DNA of 64,000 nt, taken from assembly GCF_009870125.1 (NCBI RefSeq), contig NC_046683.1, positions 14,765,001 to 14,829,000 of the forward strand, read 5' to 3'. Positions 1-12,245 of the stretch are shown in pieces. Position numbers and translations under genes: made by a program. Under the pieces are notes generated by a model. It saw only the letters and a program-made list of their open reading frames with translations, was not told the origin of the DNA and did not search any database. Positions within the stretch are counted from its first letter, which is position 1; the number at the start of each line of letters is the position of its first letter. The DNA is from Drosophila pseudoobscura (taxonomy: Eukaryota; Arthropoda; Insecta; Diptera; Drosophilidae).

Positions 1-1075
1 TTGTTGTTGGTTCACGGTTAGGTTTCGTGGTTCGTGGATCGGGGTTCGGTTTTGGGTTGTGGTTTTCCATGGGGGAATGCGTGGAAGTAGACAAAAAGGA
101 GTACAGATCAAAATAGGTGCCACAAATACATGGTACATGGTACATGGTACATGGGTATATCAAAAGTGTTGTATAGTGGCGTGTACGGGTCCCGCACACA
201 AGACGTGTTCAAAAACTTCTCTTACAAAAAATTCACAAAAAATTCATTCGACAAAATAATGTTTGAAAATAACTTTGAATTAGTAGTGGGAAACTTGAAT
301 ACTTCTCTTCAATTTGTAACTTTAACTTGAACTAACTATATTTCTTATCATTTAGCACTAGTATCACTATCGCCATACGCCTTTTTCCGATCTCTTAACA
401 CTTTGAATACTCGTTACTCTCTCGTTGTCGGACGCGTCGTATACTTAATATTTTCAAGTCGTCGAGCGCCACCGGCTCTGCTACTTACGTGTACTCTTCA
501 TCGTCGGACATGGTTACGGTTTAGGGTTGAAAAAACCTGCAACAATAATTTGGAGAAGGAAAGTTTCGGTTAGAATCTGCTGGTGGTTCAGTAATTTCAA
601 ACAAAAGTAGCAGCAACAACAACAAACAACGTTCTTTCCTCTTTCTATGTCTATGATTGCCTTTATAGGACTCTATAAATAGATGCATATCTCTTTCTAT
701 GTGTGTGTGCTGTCATAAGATATACACATATATATGTATATATGTATATGTATATGTATAGGGAGAGAGACCTGTCTTTATATAGCCAGCCGGCAACAAT
801 GTCGTGTTCTCACATCATAATCCTCGACAACAACAAATTCCTGCGGCTCTGTTGCCTCTAAAATTATTTAATTTTCTGGGTCTATCTTTATATCTTTATA
901 TTAACACATTTGCATGTGTGTGAGTGTGCGAGTGTGCGAGGGAGAGCGCCATAGTCTGATCTATATACACACATATGTATATCGGGGCTTTTCTTCAATT
1001 TTTGTTTCAATGCGTTTCCCGTTAAAAATAGACTGCGGGGCACGTATTGAATTTCCCTTTTGGCGGCGACGGCAT

Positions 1076-1112
1076 TCAAAAGCTTCGCAAAAGCTTCCAC
1101 AAAAGCTTATTC
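1076..1112. repeat. three CAAAAGCTT copies
   Basis: The 9-mer CAAAAGCTT occurs three times about 13 bp apart, and a fourth AAAAGCTT lies at about 1191. Each contains the palindrome AAGCTT. It is a short direct-repeat cluster with no assigned function. Confidence 0.5.
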
Positions 1113-3120
1113 TGATTTTTTGTTGAGATTCGAAAATTTTGTTAAATTTTTTTTTTACCTTGGCACTAAATCAGAAATTCTAGAAAAGCTTCTCGCATAT
1201 ATGTATATGTATTTGTGTGTGCCAAAGAAAAGAAAAATACATTTCAAATGCCATTCATAGATCGCTCTCTAAATATCTATACTAAATATATTCCATATAT
1301 TATATATGGTTCTAAATATATGGGGCGTGTGTGTGGCACATTTCATATGCAAAAATGTCTAAAATTTCATAAGATTCGTGCGATTGTCTTCCTTTTTGCA
1401 TTTTGCATTGGAATGCAGTTTGAAAGACCTATTTTTAGTGTTACACGAAACTGGGTCAGTTCTGGAGAATATTGGGGGTACACACGGATGGCAATGTTGC
1501 CGGAAAACCTTTTTTTACAGAAGACTACAAGAAGTTCTTGAAAACCTCTCTCCGTTGTAACCCACAAAATGGTTCTATCTGACAGATCTGAAAGGATCTG
1601 TCTCAGAAAATGATCCATACCTTAACGAATGATGCCTTTTGATTGAAGTTTTTACCTGGCTATATTTTTGCAAGTGGGACTTATGTTCTTGTGTCGGTCT
1701 TTCCTACAGATTGCCAGTACCCCAATGACACTATCGTTGTCAGTGATTTCCCAAAAGCTCTACAGGTTTCCATTTATAGGAATCTATCTTCCAGAATCTC
1801 CAGATCTGTATCTGTTGGCTGTCGTGTGTGGGTTGATCTACATCTACATCTGCATCTCTCTTTCCCCATCTCTTTCTCTATCTCTGTGTCTGTGTCTGTG
1901 TCTAATCTCTGTCTCAATGGCGCCTGCGCCGATTGTGGCCACAGCTGCCAGAGACGAAGAGTATCTTTGTGTGTGTGTGTGTGGATCTGTGTGTGTGTCT
2001 GTGCGGCCGTCTGTGTCAGCGTGTGGTGTATCTTGGACATTTTACCAAGGTAAAAACACACACGCACACAGACCGAATTTATTTTTAAAATTCGAACAAA
2101 ATGAAGCAACAAAATTCAGAAATTTCCTCTCAGATCATATAACACTTTTTGGTCTTTGGTTCGACTCGTCGCTCGAGTCGGATGAATATATATATTCCTG
2201 TCTTGCTGTGGTTTTTGCTTTTTTTTCATTGTTGTTCCTATTTGGTTTTTGTTGTTGTTCTGGTTGTTGCCGATGCTGCTGCTGTTGTTGTTGCTTTGGT
2301 TGTTTTTTTTTCTATTTTGTAGTTATTGTTGTTGCTGCTGCTTTTGCTTTTGCTTTTGATTTGTCTTTGGCTTTTGATGTTGTCGCAAATCCCTGGGAGC
2401 ACTCGAATATAAGTATTTTTAGCCAATGCGGCAGGCAAAAACCAAACGAAAAAAATTTCAAAAAAAAAAAAAGAAGAAGAAAAACATTGGCATACAAAAA
2501 AATAGGAAACAAATTATCATTTTGTTGCAGAGTTTTTTTTACGGTTCGTTTGAATTCACTTGATACGATTTCGGTCCATTCAATTTCACTTGAAAAAAAT
2601 TGCCAACAAAAAAAAACGTAACTGAAACAGGATTATATAATACGGAATTTCCAATGTTGTTTCGGTTTTTTGTTGATTTGAATTGTTCGGTTGATTGATG
2701 GCTTGCCTTGCCCCGTTCGTTACGACAAAGGATTTTTTCGGTTTATGTTCGATTTGAATGTTGATTTCTTGGTTCTTGGTTTTTTATTTGGTTTTTCAAA
2801 AACTTTTTCGTTCATTTTTTTTTTTTTTTTTGTTTTTTCGGTTCGACACACTCTTTGATTTTGGGCAGGAAGAAGCAGCAGCAGTAGAGCAGAAGAAGGA
2901 ACAGAAACAGAAAAAAAAAACTTACTTAGGGAAAAAGAAACAAATTGAAATCTCAACTAAAGTCCGAGCAGCTGACGTCGTAGGAGCGAATGCTGCGGTT
3001 CGACTAAACAGACTGACGATCCAAAGCGTTGCTACACGTTATGTTAAAGAATTTTTCATCGTTCGCGTTCGCGGAAAAGCATGAAAAGCATTTACCCCCC
3101 GCTCACGAACCCCACGAATC

Positions 3121-3170
3121 CCCATACCAATGCCCATACCCATACCGATACCCATACCGATACCCATACG
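3121..3170. repeat. CCCATA/CCGATA minisatellite
   Basis: Eight or so hexamer units of CCCATA and CCGATA type run in tandem. The array is open in several frames and creates Tyr-rich or Tyr-Gly-rich shadow ORFs on both strands. It is best read as a simple tandem repeat. Confidence 0.75.
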
Positions 3171-4033
3171 AGAGCCTCGCGAGTGCCATGCGATCGCCTG
3201 CTATATACCAGAATCGTCGCGATAAACGAACGGGCGTGAAGAGGCCAGATATATGCCACGATGTGGCAACAAGTGGCCGGCCCAGGGGGGGGCACACTGA
3301 GGGGATCTGTGCTGTGTGCTGAACGCTGTGTGCGTGTGGGTGGGTGTGGGTGGGTGGCGGCAGCCGTTTTCAGGTGGGCTGCAACTGAAACATAAACTTG
3401 CCTCACACATCCAAAAGATTCCAAAATGAAAATTTTCCAATTGGCCAGAGCGAGAGCGAACCAGGGGGGGGTCGGAGCAGATCTATATGTATACACATAA
3501 CTAGATCATGAGTATATAGCTTCTGGGGTGCGTCGGTGGCTTTCGCTGGCTCTTTACACATTTGTTTTTGGAATCAAATATCGTAGAACATAAATTTCAC
3601 AGCCATTAAAATTTTGGTTGCCGCTCAGTTGCATATATCTCTGCACATAGTCGTGCTCGGGCCTATGTATAGGCTAGGTATAGCCAGAGTTTCCCATCTA
3701 GAAAATATTGATATTCGCCTGTGTTGGTATGACATATTCGACGGCAATTGTTGCAGCATTTGAACCCCATTTCGGCCCCAGAGTGCACGCCCTACAGCTC
3801 TATATGTTCCACGAGTATACCTATATAGATCCGTATAGACCGTGTAGATCTGTGTATTGTATCGCACTATATACATACAGACAGACATGCTCGTATGTAT
3901 GTGGCCCAGTGCTGACGTCGCTCGGCCTTTGGTGGCCCCCATCGCATTGCCATTTGTCTAACACTTGAATCTATTCGTCATTGTTCTGCTTCTCTCTTTT
4001 TTTTACTTTTGTTTTTTTGGTTTTCTTTCTGCA

Positions 4034-4202
4034 AGTATCCAACGGATACATTCGCCAAATAATTCCCTATGCCCTAGCACGCATTACAGTCACTCCGTTA
4101 AGTCATTGGCTTCGTCCAGATATATCGACCATAACTGGAGCATCCGGCATTGTCTGCCCACCACCAGATTTCGTATTATCCCCGGAAGGGTATTCCCTTT
4201 GA
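4034..4202 (+). other. possible terminal coding exon (weak)
   Basis: A pyrimidine-rich tract ends in a possible acceptor (TTTCTTTCTGCAAG) at about 4021-4035. A 55-codon open stretch follows and ends in TGA at 4200-4202. Its amino-acid composition is balanced (residues such as SHWLRPDIST and CPPPDFVLSPEGYSL), unlike the low-complexity frames around it. No start codon, no partner exon and no recognisable domain were found. It may be a last exon of an upstream gene, a decayed transposon piece, or chance. Confidence 0.15.
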
Positions 4203-7200
4203 ATGGATGTACGCTTAAAATGCCTGTGAAAAGTGCATCCTACTGTAAGATCCATCCAGAAATGAATCTTATATAATATTTATACAGTAGTTTTTTCTTA
4301 CAAAAATGTTGGATCGTGCTCCCGAGTGCTCACGGGGCTTTCCCACTAGTATTAATATAATTATAATCGTAATAAAAATAATTATTAATTTTTTATATTA
4401 GATATATTACACAAAGTTTAGGTAAAATGCTTCTGCTGAAGATTTTAGGTACTACTTTATCCGATAGTAGTACCACTATCTTGAAACGGGAATACAATTA
4501 TTCCCGACTTAAGCTCAACATTTCTTAGAGACTGAATAATACAAATAAGAACATATTTGAAATCTTAAAGGGCTTAATATGATATCGTGACGACATGGAG
4601 GATCCTTACAGATGCGGGTACAAAGCACGCTTTTAAAGAAAGTTCACCTAAGTATTCAATAAGAAAATAGTGGGCAAGGAGCCCTAGATTAAGTAAGGAC
4701 TCCGTATCATTGCATCCAGAGGATACTGAACTAAAAACCGCCTGGCAAAATCAAATATTAATTTTCGAACACAAAACAAAAGGAAAACTCACTCATACAA
4801 TGCATAAAATCTTTCGTAGCGAGAGGGAGAGGATGTTTTCTGGGGGTTATTGATGCATTTCTACGCTCAAATAAAAAACTAACTTGATCTATGATTTCTT
4901 TAGGTAAAGCTTTTGAGGAGAAATCATTTGGAAATCGGCTTAGAAGAGCAAAACTATTATACCTAATATATAGATCGTATTAGAAGAATAATTCCCATTT
5001 ACATTTATTGCAGATCAGATCCCAGACTTGTCTAATAATAATGATATAATCCCACTATCAATATACATACATATAGTTATGTATATAGTTGTTTTGTTAA
5101 GATTTATGTTTTGATTCGCGGCATCTACTTGTCTCTTAAATTTAGAACAGTTTTGTATCTGCATTTTAACCGTATGTACCGAGACGGTATGCACTATACG
5201 AATATGTTTTATTTACACATGTACATCTAGATATGTATCTCAATCCGTGCATCTGTATCCGTTGGATATGGGTCGTCCGGTATGGTCTAGGTATCATCCA
5301 TTGCTTGCAAATCGCCGAGCTGCAGTAAGTCACAGGCACAGGCACAGGTGGGCAGGGAAGAAATCGGTTGCTATAGGATAGCGAAAGGCATGTCTGCCCC
5401 GGCTATATCCAGCACAGACATCGGTCAGTATCGGCGGAATTGAACATTTCATTGCCATCTGGCTGGGTTCACGTAACATTTTCCGTTCGATAAACAACTT
5501 TGAACTTATGGCAAACGTCGGTCCAGCTATTCCAATAATCTGCACAATTCTTGTACATAAATATATACACTAGTCGGTTATACAGATGTATAGAGATGGT
5601 ATGGGTATGCCTTCAACTGAATTTCAATTCGCATCATCTTCAGCATCAACAAAAAGAATCAGGGAATAACAAATAGCACAATTTCGGATTTTCGTTGTTC
5701 TATTTTTGGCGCTTTGTGTGGGCGCTCTCGTCTATAGCCTTCGGTTTTAGTACCGCTCGTATGCACGAAGTCTGCTTCAGAAATACAAACATACACAGAT
5801 ATGTGCATATATGTATATGCATTTGCTTAAATATCATATAAGTATATGTATATCTATCTATAGGCCAGCTTTCTGGGGCGATGTTTACGGGTAACTGTCG
5901 GTAATACATATATCCATAGATCATAAATAACATAAACAATATCGAAAATCTGGAAAAATATTTTCAATATTTTAAAACCTGTCATTGAAGTACGTATAAA
6001 TATGTAATCAGGCTCAAAATAATTTGCAAGTATTGAAGTTAATATCATATTTTTATCATATCCAAATTCTAGAATAATTATGCTTTTAATATATGTATGT
6101 ATCAAATATATAAATTTGTATATCTTTCCTTGCATTCAGTCTACGACTGTGCACATTTTGCTTTCGGTTAAATTAATTTCACAGCCCAGCCCCATAAAAT
6201 GAGAATATATATTTTCCTATACCATTCTGCATGCTTTCATTGAATGGGAATGGTTCAGATTCGGATTCGGATTCGGCACCAGTCCAGTCCAGGTCTCGTA
6301 CATATCTTGTAAAGAACAAACAACTCGCTGTGTTCCAAATTTAGATTCTGTACGTTCGATAGTCGATTTAAAAATAAGTCTTAACTAAATTAAATGAAAT
6401 GAAAATGAAAACGAAAATGAAACGAGAAATAACACAGAAATATCCAAGAGGAAAAACACACATAAAAGAAACACCAAAGAAACGGCTGAAAATATCAAAC
6501 CGTTTAGGAACGAAATCAAACTCAGAAATTCTATATAGGACTTATGGTCTGTCCATTATATGTATAATATTACACGTTTATTTTCAGAACTCTTCGTTTT
6601 GTTTTTAATTTTTTGGGTTTCGTCTTTCTTACAATTTGAAAAGTATACATATTAAAATTTAAATTGTAGAAGGCCTCTCCAGTTATAGCTTTATTGGAGT
6701 TTTGACACTACTAACTGGCATATTTTATTATTCCAGATTACAATGGCACCAGTCTATGTACTCTAATTGAATAGATACAAAAAATCACAGACTTAAATAA
6801 ATTAATTAATTGTAGAAAAATTATAGCCACTTACGGTCAAGAAGAGGAAGCCTGTAAGCTTTAAGCCAAAAGTTATACTTACAAACATACATATGTATTT
6901 ATAAATATGTATGTACACTGCCCCCCACTTGAATAGCGCCCTCTCAATCTTTCATAGAGAAAACACAATTTCTTATATTTCAAATAAGAATGTTTTAATA
7001 TCTGTCTTATTTGTATACTTAAATGTACTTTCCAAAGGACAAAAATTAAGTTGTAGACCTGGTTGAGTAGATAATTTCCTCATACTTCGAATTTGCAATA
7101 GTATACCACCAAAATCTTTTTTTAAAATTAAAAAAAAAAACACCGATTCGGTGACTTTCATAATTTTTACTTGGCACTCTGCAAGGCGGATAACAGATTG

Positions 7201-7824
7201 GGACGAGAATTTACAATATCGGATCTTACAAAATATTTAAAAGCTCTTAACATAATCGAGTGAAATACTTGACCAAACAACCTCTATCGTCCCAATTAGG
7301 TCAGATTTTGTGTCTTAATGTTTTCCAGGTTCGAAGACATTCTCCAGAGTAATATTCAAGTCTGGCAAAATGGCTCCCCACCCGAATATCCAATCGGTCT
7401 ATGCTTTTTCTTATGTACATTAGTCGTGAAAGTAATACTTATGATTATGATTTTATATCATATACCAGAAGTCCGACAGCCTCATTGAAACTATCTTTAA
7501 TTATATAGGGATATATTGAACCAGAATTTTTGTATCAGAAAAATGTTTTCCACTGTTTTTATGAACTGTCGTTTCTATGTTATCATATTATGTTATTTTT
7601 TGATTTCGATCGGATTTGGTAGGATTATTAAGACTTGGTGAATGTTTGTTTGTTGTGGCACCGACTGTTTTCATGTCAGCTAGTTTTTTATATATTAATT
7701 TTTCGATACATATGTACATATGTACAAGTGTATTCTAATGCTGACTGCAGAAACAAATAATTTTGTGCTAAATGCCATCCAGATGTCTTAAAAACTAAGC
7801 AAGCACTTATCCTGAAAAAACCGC

Positions 7825-8268
7825 TTGATGGTTTTTAAACTTCTCTCATTCCTAAACCCTGAAGACATAGTCAATGGCCAATTATCAGATTTGCATGACC
7901 CGTATAAAAGATTTCCTCAACTTATTAAAGATCCGCAAGGAATCGATCATGAATTTGTCCTGTTAAAAAATGATGAGGTTCTTTTTAGTTTATTAAAAAC
8001 ACACAAAAGTCCTGGCCATTTCTGGAATTCATTGGGACAAATAAAAGATTTCAACAATGAATTAAAATATGAAAAATTGCCAGTTTCGAATGTATCATGT
8101 GAAAGAATTTTCTCCGAAGTGAACTTAATAAAAACAAATACAAGAAATAGATTTAGGAATATAAATGTTTCAAATCTTTTATATGTAAGACAAGGTCTAA
8201 GGAAGAACAACGGTTGCGAGAATTTTGAACCGAACACTGAAATGCTGAAATCCCAGCGACATCGTTAG
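7825..8268 (+). mobile_element. hAT-family transposase C-terminal relic
   Basis: A 147-codon open frame matches the C-terminal dimerisation region of hAT-superfamily transposases. Its core reads LPVSNVSCERIFSEVNLIKT followed by N-R-N-R-F and a short hydrophobic stretch LLYVRQGL. The arrangement (small residues, then a Cys/Ser-x-x-x-E-R-x-F-S block, then a Lys/Arg-rich segment) is the usual hAT C-terminal signature. The N-terminal BED finger and DDE catalytic region are missing upstream, and no terminal inverted repeats or 8-bp target duplication could be picked out. The frame has stayed open, which could mean a young fragment or partial domestication. A decayed insertion is more likely. Confidence 0.7.
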
Positions 8269-8377
8269 TGACGATAGTGATATTAGTGATTAGTATATAA
8301 TTAAGACTTTATTATTATTAATAAGTCTTATTAAGACTTAAGATTATTAAATGAAATGAATGAACAAATTATTTCGA

Positions 8378-8610
8378 ATAGGCCAATCAAGTAGGAAACA
8401 CATTCACCAATCGTATAAAATGATATGGGCATGGCTAAATCTTCTATATAGCTGATATTCGACGGAAGATCAGAATTGAGGGAATCGTCGTATTTTTTGA
8501 ATCGGTAATGGTCCGGTTGACAACATTTAAATCCTTGTCGCTCACATTCAAAAAAGTTAGATTTGGCGCGCACCACTCCTAACCAGTCGATAGTATCGAT
8601 AACCGAACTT
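8378..8610. repeat. dispersed repeat copy A
   Basis: Diverged copy of a unit also found at 9047-9220 and 9262-9440. Shared landmarks are CACCAATCGTATAAA, a GGCATGGCTAAAT block, TATATAGCT, and ATTCGACGGAAGATCA. It is followed by a DRE-like GTATCGATA at about 8592 and then GAACTTGAATCGG, which resembles the sequence after copy C. Confidence 0.6.
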
Positions 8611-9046
8611 GAATCGGGTAAGGACCTCTTTTACTCGATTGACAATAATGAGTCTTATTCCATGCACACATACCCTGTGGGAAATGGATGTTATAGAATT
8701 GTCAATATGTTTGTCATCACAGGCAAAAACAATTTATTTTCAATATATTTTAATATTATTCAACATTATTTAATATTATTTTCAATATTTCAACGATATT
8801 TTAAAGCTTACTGTCTTCTTGCAGATACCAAGAATAGGTATCAGGATCGAGATCATATACTCATCACTCATCATATACATGAATATGTCTTAAAAATGCC
8901 AATTTGAGAAAAAATCTTTATTAGTTACGTTTCATCTTCATATCAATATTTATACTTTCATATAAAATTAATATTATAGGGTATACAAAGAGATATACTA
9001 CGGTTTACACGCAATATAGCGACTCTTTTTTTGTTGAACTTTTTCG

Positions 9047-9220
9047 TTTAAACCTCTTTTTTACAATAAATACAATAAAAGCAAGGATTCAAAACTATCC
9101 AATCTTGTAGAAAATGTATTCATCATTGGGATAAAACTATGTGGGCATTGCTGAAAGATTTAGTTAGTCAGCATTATTCAATGGAATATCAAAATTGAGC
9201 TATTTCCTTTTTCGTTTGTT
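9047..9220. repeat. dispersed repeat copy B
   Basis: Copy B aligns with copy C for about 150 bp. The shared order is AACCTCTTTTTTAC, AATAAAAGCAAG, a TTCATCA-type block, GGCATTGCTGAAA and TTCAATGGAATATCAAAA. With copy C it forms a diverged tandem pair about 215 bp apart. It has no coding content. Confidence 0.6.
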
Positions 9221-9261
9221 TTGATTGACCTATTTCGCTACTTGTTTTTTGTTTGCCTTAT

Positions 9262-9440
9262 TTCGCTAAAACCTCTTTTTACGCAAAATGCAATAAAAGC
9301 AAGTATTAAGAATACACCAGTTAAATAGAAAATTGATTCATCAATCGTATAAAGCTATGATGGCAAGACTAAATGTTCTATATAGCTAGTAATATTCGAT
9401 GGAATATCAAAAACGAGGAATATGTAAAATAGAACTTGAA
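9262..9440. repeat. dispersed repeat copy C
   Basis: Copy C shares AACCTCTTTTTACGC, CAATAAAAGCAAG, CATCAATCGTATAAA, TATATAGCTAGTAATATT and GATGGAATATCAAAA with copies A and B. It lies directly upstream of the promoter element at 9449-9540, so the repeat and that element may have arrived together. Confidence 0.6.
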
Positions 9441-9448
9441 TTCGTCAG

Positions 9449-9540
9449 TATATTTACGGTATATTTTGAAAATGAGGCGGTATGTTTCGCTATATTTCTG
9501 AGGATCGGACGGAATATTTTATCGATAAATCCGCGGTCAC
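9449..9540 (+). promoter_or_regulatory. AVL9 promoter element, inverted-pair copy 1 (DRE, Motif 6)
   Basis: This 92-bp element ends about 320 bp upstream of the AVL9 start codon. It contains a perfect DRE (TATCGATA) at 9520-9527. Repeated GTATATTT-type sites match Ohler Motif 6; one starting at 9445 fits the consensus exactly (GTCAGTATATTT). The reverse complement of 15325-15416 aligns to it without gaps, with 5 mismatches in 92. DRE, Motif 1 and Motif 6 are known core-promoter motifs of broadly expressed Drosophila genes. Confidence 0.8.
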
Positions 9541-9544
9541 ACTG
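9534..9544 (+). promoter_or_regulatory. Motif 1 (M1BP site)
   Basis: CGGTCACACTG is an exact match to the Drosophila Motif 1 consensus YGGTCACACTR. It overlaps the end of the DRE/Motif-6 element, so the AVL9 start site probably lies close by, leaving a 5'UTR of roughly 300 bp. Confidence 0.75.
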
Positions 9545-9860
9545 CGCCAACCCCCCATCACCAACACACTGCAAATTTTTTTAAACAAAAAACTCAGCAA
9601 ATTCCGAAAACAACAACAATTAGCGCGTAGAAAGAAGGAGAACAACAATAACAATTGCGATTGCAAACACTTTGCAACTGTATTTGTGAGTGAGTGGCTG
9701 CTGATGTGGGCTTCGCAATCCTGACTCCTAGGCTTATCATTGCCTTGCCCACCCACCCGCCTTTCGATTTGTCAATCGGGAATTGTTTTAACCGCAGCAG
9801 AGCCTCACACACCGCAACGAAGCACAGCGCATTCCTGTGTGCAGTTGACCAGTCGCCGTC

Positions 9861-12245
9861 ATGGCCAGCAGCAGTACGGAGCCGGAGAATAAGCCACCGA
9901 TACTGCACATCCTGGTGGTGGGTTTCCACCACAAGCTGGGATGCCAGGTGGAGTTCTCCCATCCGCCGCTGATAGCCGGCTCCAGTGGCCGCAACGAGTG
10001 CCCATCCGGTTGGAAGTATTTGCCAACGCTGGCCCTGCCCGACGGCTCACATAATTTCGTGGAGGACACGGTGTTCTTTAACCTACCCAGCCTGTTCGAG
10101 CCGGCGGCCAGCATCTATGGCGTCTCCTGTTACCGCCAGATACGCGTGGAGAAGCTTAAAATCCGCACAGCCGATGTCACACGGAGCACAGTGCAGAAAT
10201 CGGTCTGCATTTTGTCCCGCCAGCCCATTTATGGCTATATCGAGGTGAAACTGGCCCTGATAGCCGACGCGTTCTTTGACCAGGGCGACTTTAGTTGCAC
10301 GGAACTTTTGGTCAAGGCGTATCAGCAGCTGAATGCCTGCCTGCTGGACGACGAGTCACGCCGCCCTTTGCGTCACTTTCACGTGGGACTGTGCCTTCGC
10401 GAGATCGTCCTCCACTGGCGCCACAAGACACTGATACTCTTCAAGCTGCTGCTCCTGCAGCGCCGGGTTGTCTGCTTTGGGTCTCCGGTGCGCGGCATGT
10501 GTGTGCTCATCCTGGGCATGGCCTCGCTGGTGCCGCGACTCCTGGAGAAGGGCTTTCAGGAGGTGGCCTGTGTGCGTACCTCCCGTCCGCTTTCGCCCAT
10601 GCCCGATTTTACCGATTCGCTGCAACGAGAGGCGCTAGCACTGGCCGCCGCCGAGGCGGAGGCTGAGGCGGCAACACAGGACGAGCCGAAACTGACGCCC
10701 GAAAGCGCAACGGCAGCCGAGGGCGAGGCGGAGGACCTGGCGCTGGTCTCTTCTGCCGCCTCGGCGGGCTCCCAATGCAGCGGCGACACCTCGCCCCACT
10801 CCACACCGAACTCGCAGGACTCGAACTTTGCATCCTCCTCGTCGCATCGGGAATCGAACGGCCGCAACAGCTCGCTAACGCGAGAGGCCAGCGTGGACAC
10901 ACTAGCCTGTAAGTGGAGTCCAAATGAATCCCCGCTTTATCTGTATGCCTCCGCACCCTCTGTTTCCACAGCCAACCTGGCCGCCCTGTGCTCCGTCAAT
11001 CCGGATGAGTATCGTGCCCCCGTTAGCATCTTTGCCAGCGGCAATCTCTGTCTGCCGTATTTGTCGCTACCCTACATGGATCTGCTTAGCGATCCCATGG
11101 TCCTCTCCTATGTCATTGGCACCTCGAATGTTCTGTTCCAGCAGAAGCGCCAGCTGGCCGACGTCCTGGTCGACATTGAGGCGGCCAATCTGGATGCCCA
11201 CGATCCTGAACTGCGTCGCCAATTGGTGTTGAGCACCGAAGATTTGCGCTACATGGACTACATCATGAAGCATGTCCAGACGCCCAAAGAAGATGCGGAG
11301 GGCAGCGAGCATTGGATAAGGGAACAGTTTCAGGGCTACATTCTGGCCCTACTACGCACCGCAGTGTCTCCGGGTGAGTGCCGTCCCTCCCGCTGCTCCT
11401 TTGTTCCAGCCCCCCTCTCATGATGATTCCTTCGATAGATTCCACGCCCAAGGACAACGATCATTTTAATGCGCACTTTATAGGCGCCTTCAAGCGCACC
11501 CAATGCTATCAGGAATGGTTTGATGTGCGACCCGAACCCGAATTTTTCGAAGCCCTACCCGCTGGCCATCCCTTTGCCGGCACCCTATCCGTGGCGGATA
11601 TGAAACTGAAGCTGGCGCAGTAAGCCCTTCCAATCTTTCCGAACCATTCGCACGCCCTCTAGCATTTCTCTCTCTCTCCCCTGCCATAGGACCATGCAGA
11701 ACAGCGAGAGCGGTCGTAAGATCAATCAGGCCGTGAACACCACCAGTCGAGCGGTTGGCGGCGCCATCTCTCAGGCCAAGGGCGCCTTCTCCAGCTGGTG
11801 GTCCTCGATAACAACAGTGCCAGCGAATCCTGGCAACGGGACCGGCACGCTGTCTGACAGCGAGGACGGCGAAGGTGCAGCTGGGGCGGTGGTTGTGGCC
11901 ACTGCCCAAGAGATCTCAGTCACATTCCAGAATCACAAAGATGCTGAGGACTTGGATATAGCTGGCGTGAGCATACACCTGGCTGGCCAGAGCCAGGACA
12001 ACAGCAACAGCACCAGAACCAGCACCGGCACCCCCCTGGAGGAGGCGCACGAGTCGAGGAATGTTTCCCTGGAGCAGCAGCAGGGCATCGTGGAGATTGG
12101 TCGTGAGGCAGAGCTGCTCGACAAGGCCGAAGAGAGTCCCCTCTCGAGCATATCTCAGCAACCACTGCGTCCTGGCTGTGGGGCTGATGTGGCCACCTCA
12201 GCCCCAGCCCTAGAGCGCAACAACGGGGATGTTTTCATTGTCTGA
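9861..12245 (+). CDS. AVL9: AVL9 homologue, late secretory pathway DENN-type protein
   Basis: Three exons: 9861-11373, 11439-11619 and 11690-12245. Together they make 2250 bp, or 749 aa. The introns are 65 and 70 bp with standard GT/AG ends, and the phases (1, then 2) keep frame. The N-terminus (HILVVGFHHKLGCQVEFSHP), the SHNFVEDTVFFNLPSL block and the SVCILSRQPIYGYIEVKLAL stretch are typical of the AVL9 domain, a divergent DENN module. AVL9 relatives act in post-Golgi vesicle traffic and cell polarity, probably as Rab regulators. A long Ala/Glu/Ser-rich low-complexity insert (about residues 255-345) separates the N-terminal part from a conserved segment with PYLSLPYMDLLSD. The C-terminus is variable and acidic. 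The promoter is DRE/Motif 1, TATA-less, of housekeeping type. The gene converges on Ndc80. A poly(A) signal lies at 12765-12770. Confidence 0.88.

Larger units (their letters stand above)
1..7820. other. noncoding AT-rich region, no supported gene
   Basis: No convincing gene is visible on either strand. The open frames are low-complexity: one of 317 codons at 1668-2621 runs through CT, GT and TTG repeats. Visible contents are ATGGTAC repeats near 127-153, TATATG/CA tracts (720-760, 1970-2060), GTTGTTGCTGCTG-type tracts (2240-2350), A/T homopolymers (2450-2480, 2815-2835), and a CCCATA/CCGATA array at 3121-3170. The stretch could hold distal regulatory DNA or UTR/intron of a gene outside the window. 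The only segment that reads somewhat like protein is 4034-4202 (+), listed separately. Confidence 0.6.

Noticed and set aside
1668-2621. 317-codon plus-strand open frame
   Set aside because: It is built from CT, GT, TTG and CTG repeats and gives Ser/Leu/Cys/Val low-complexity protein. No start context or splice structure supports it.
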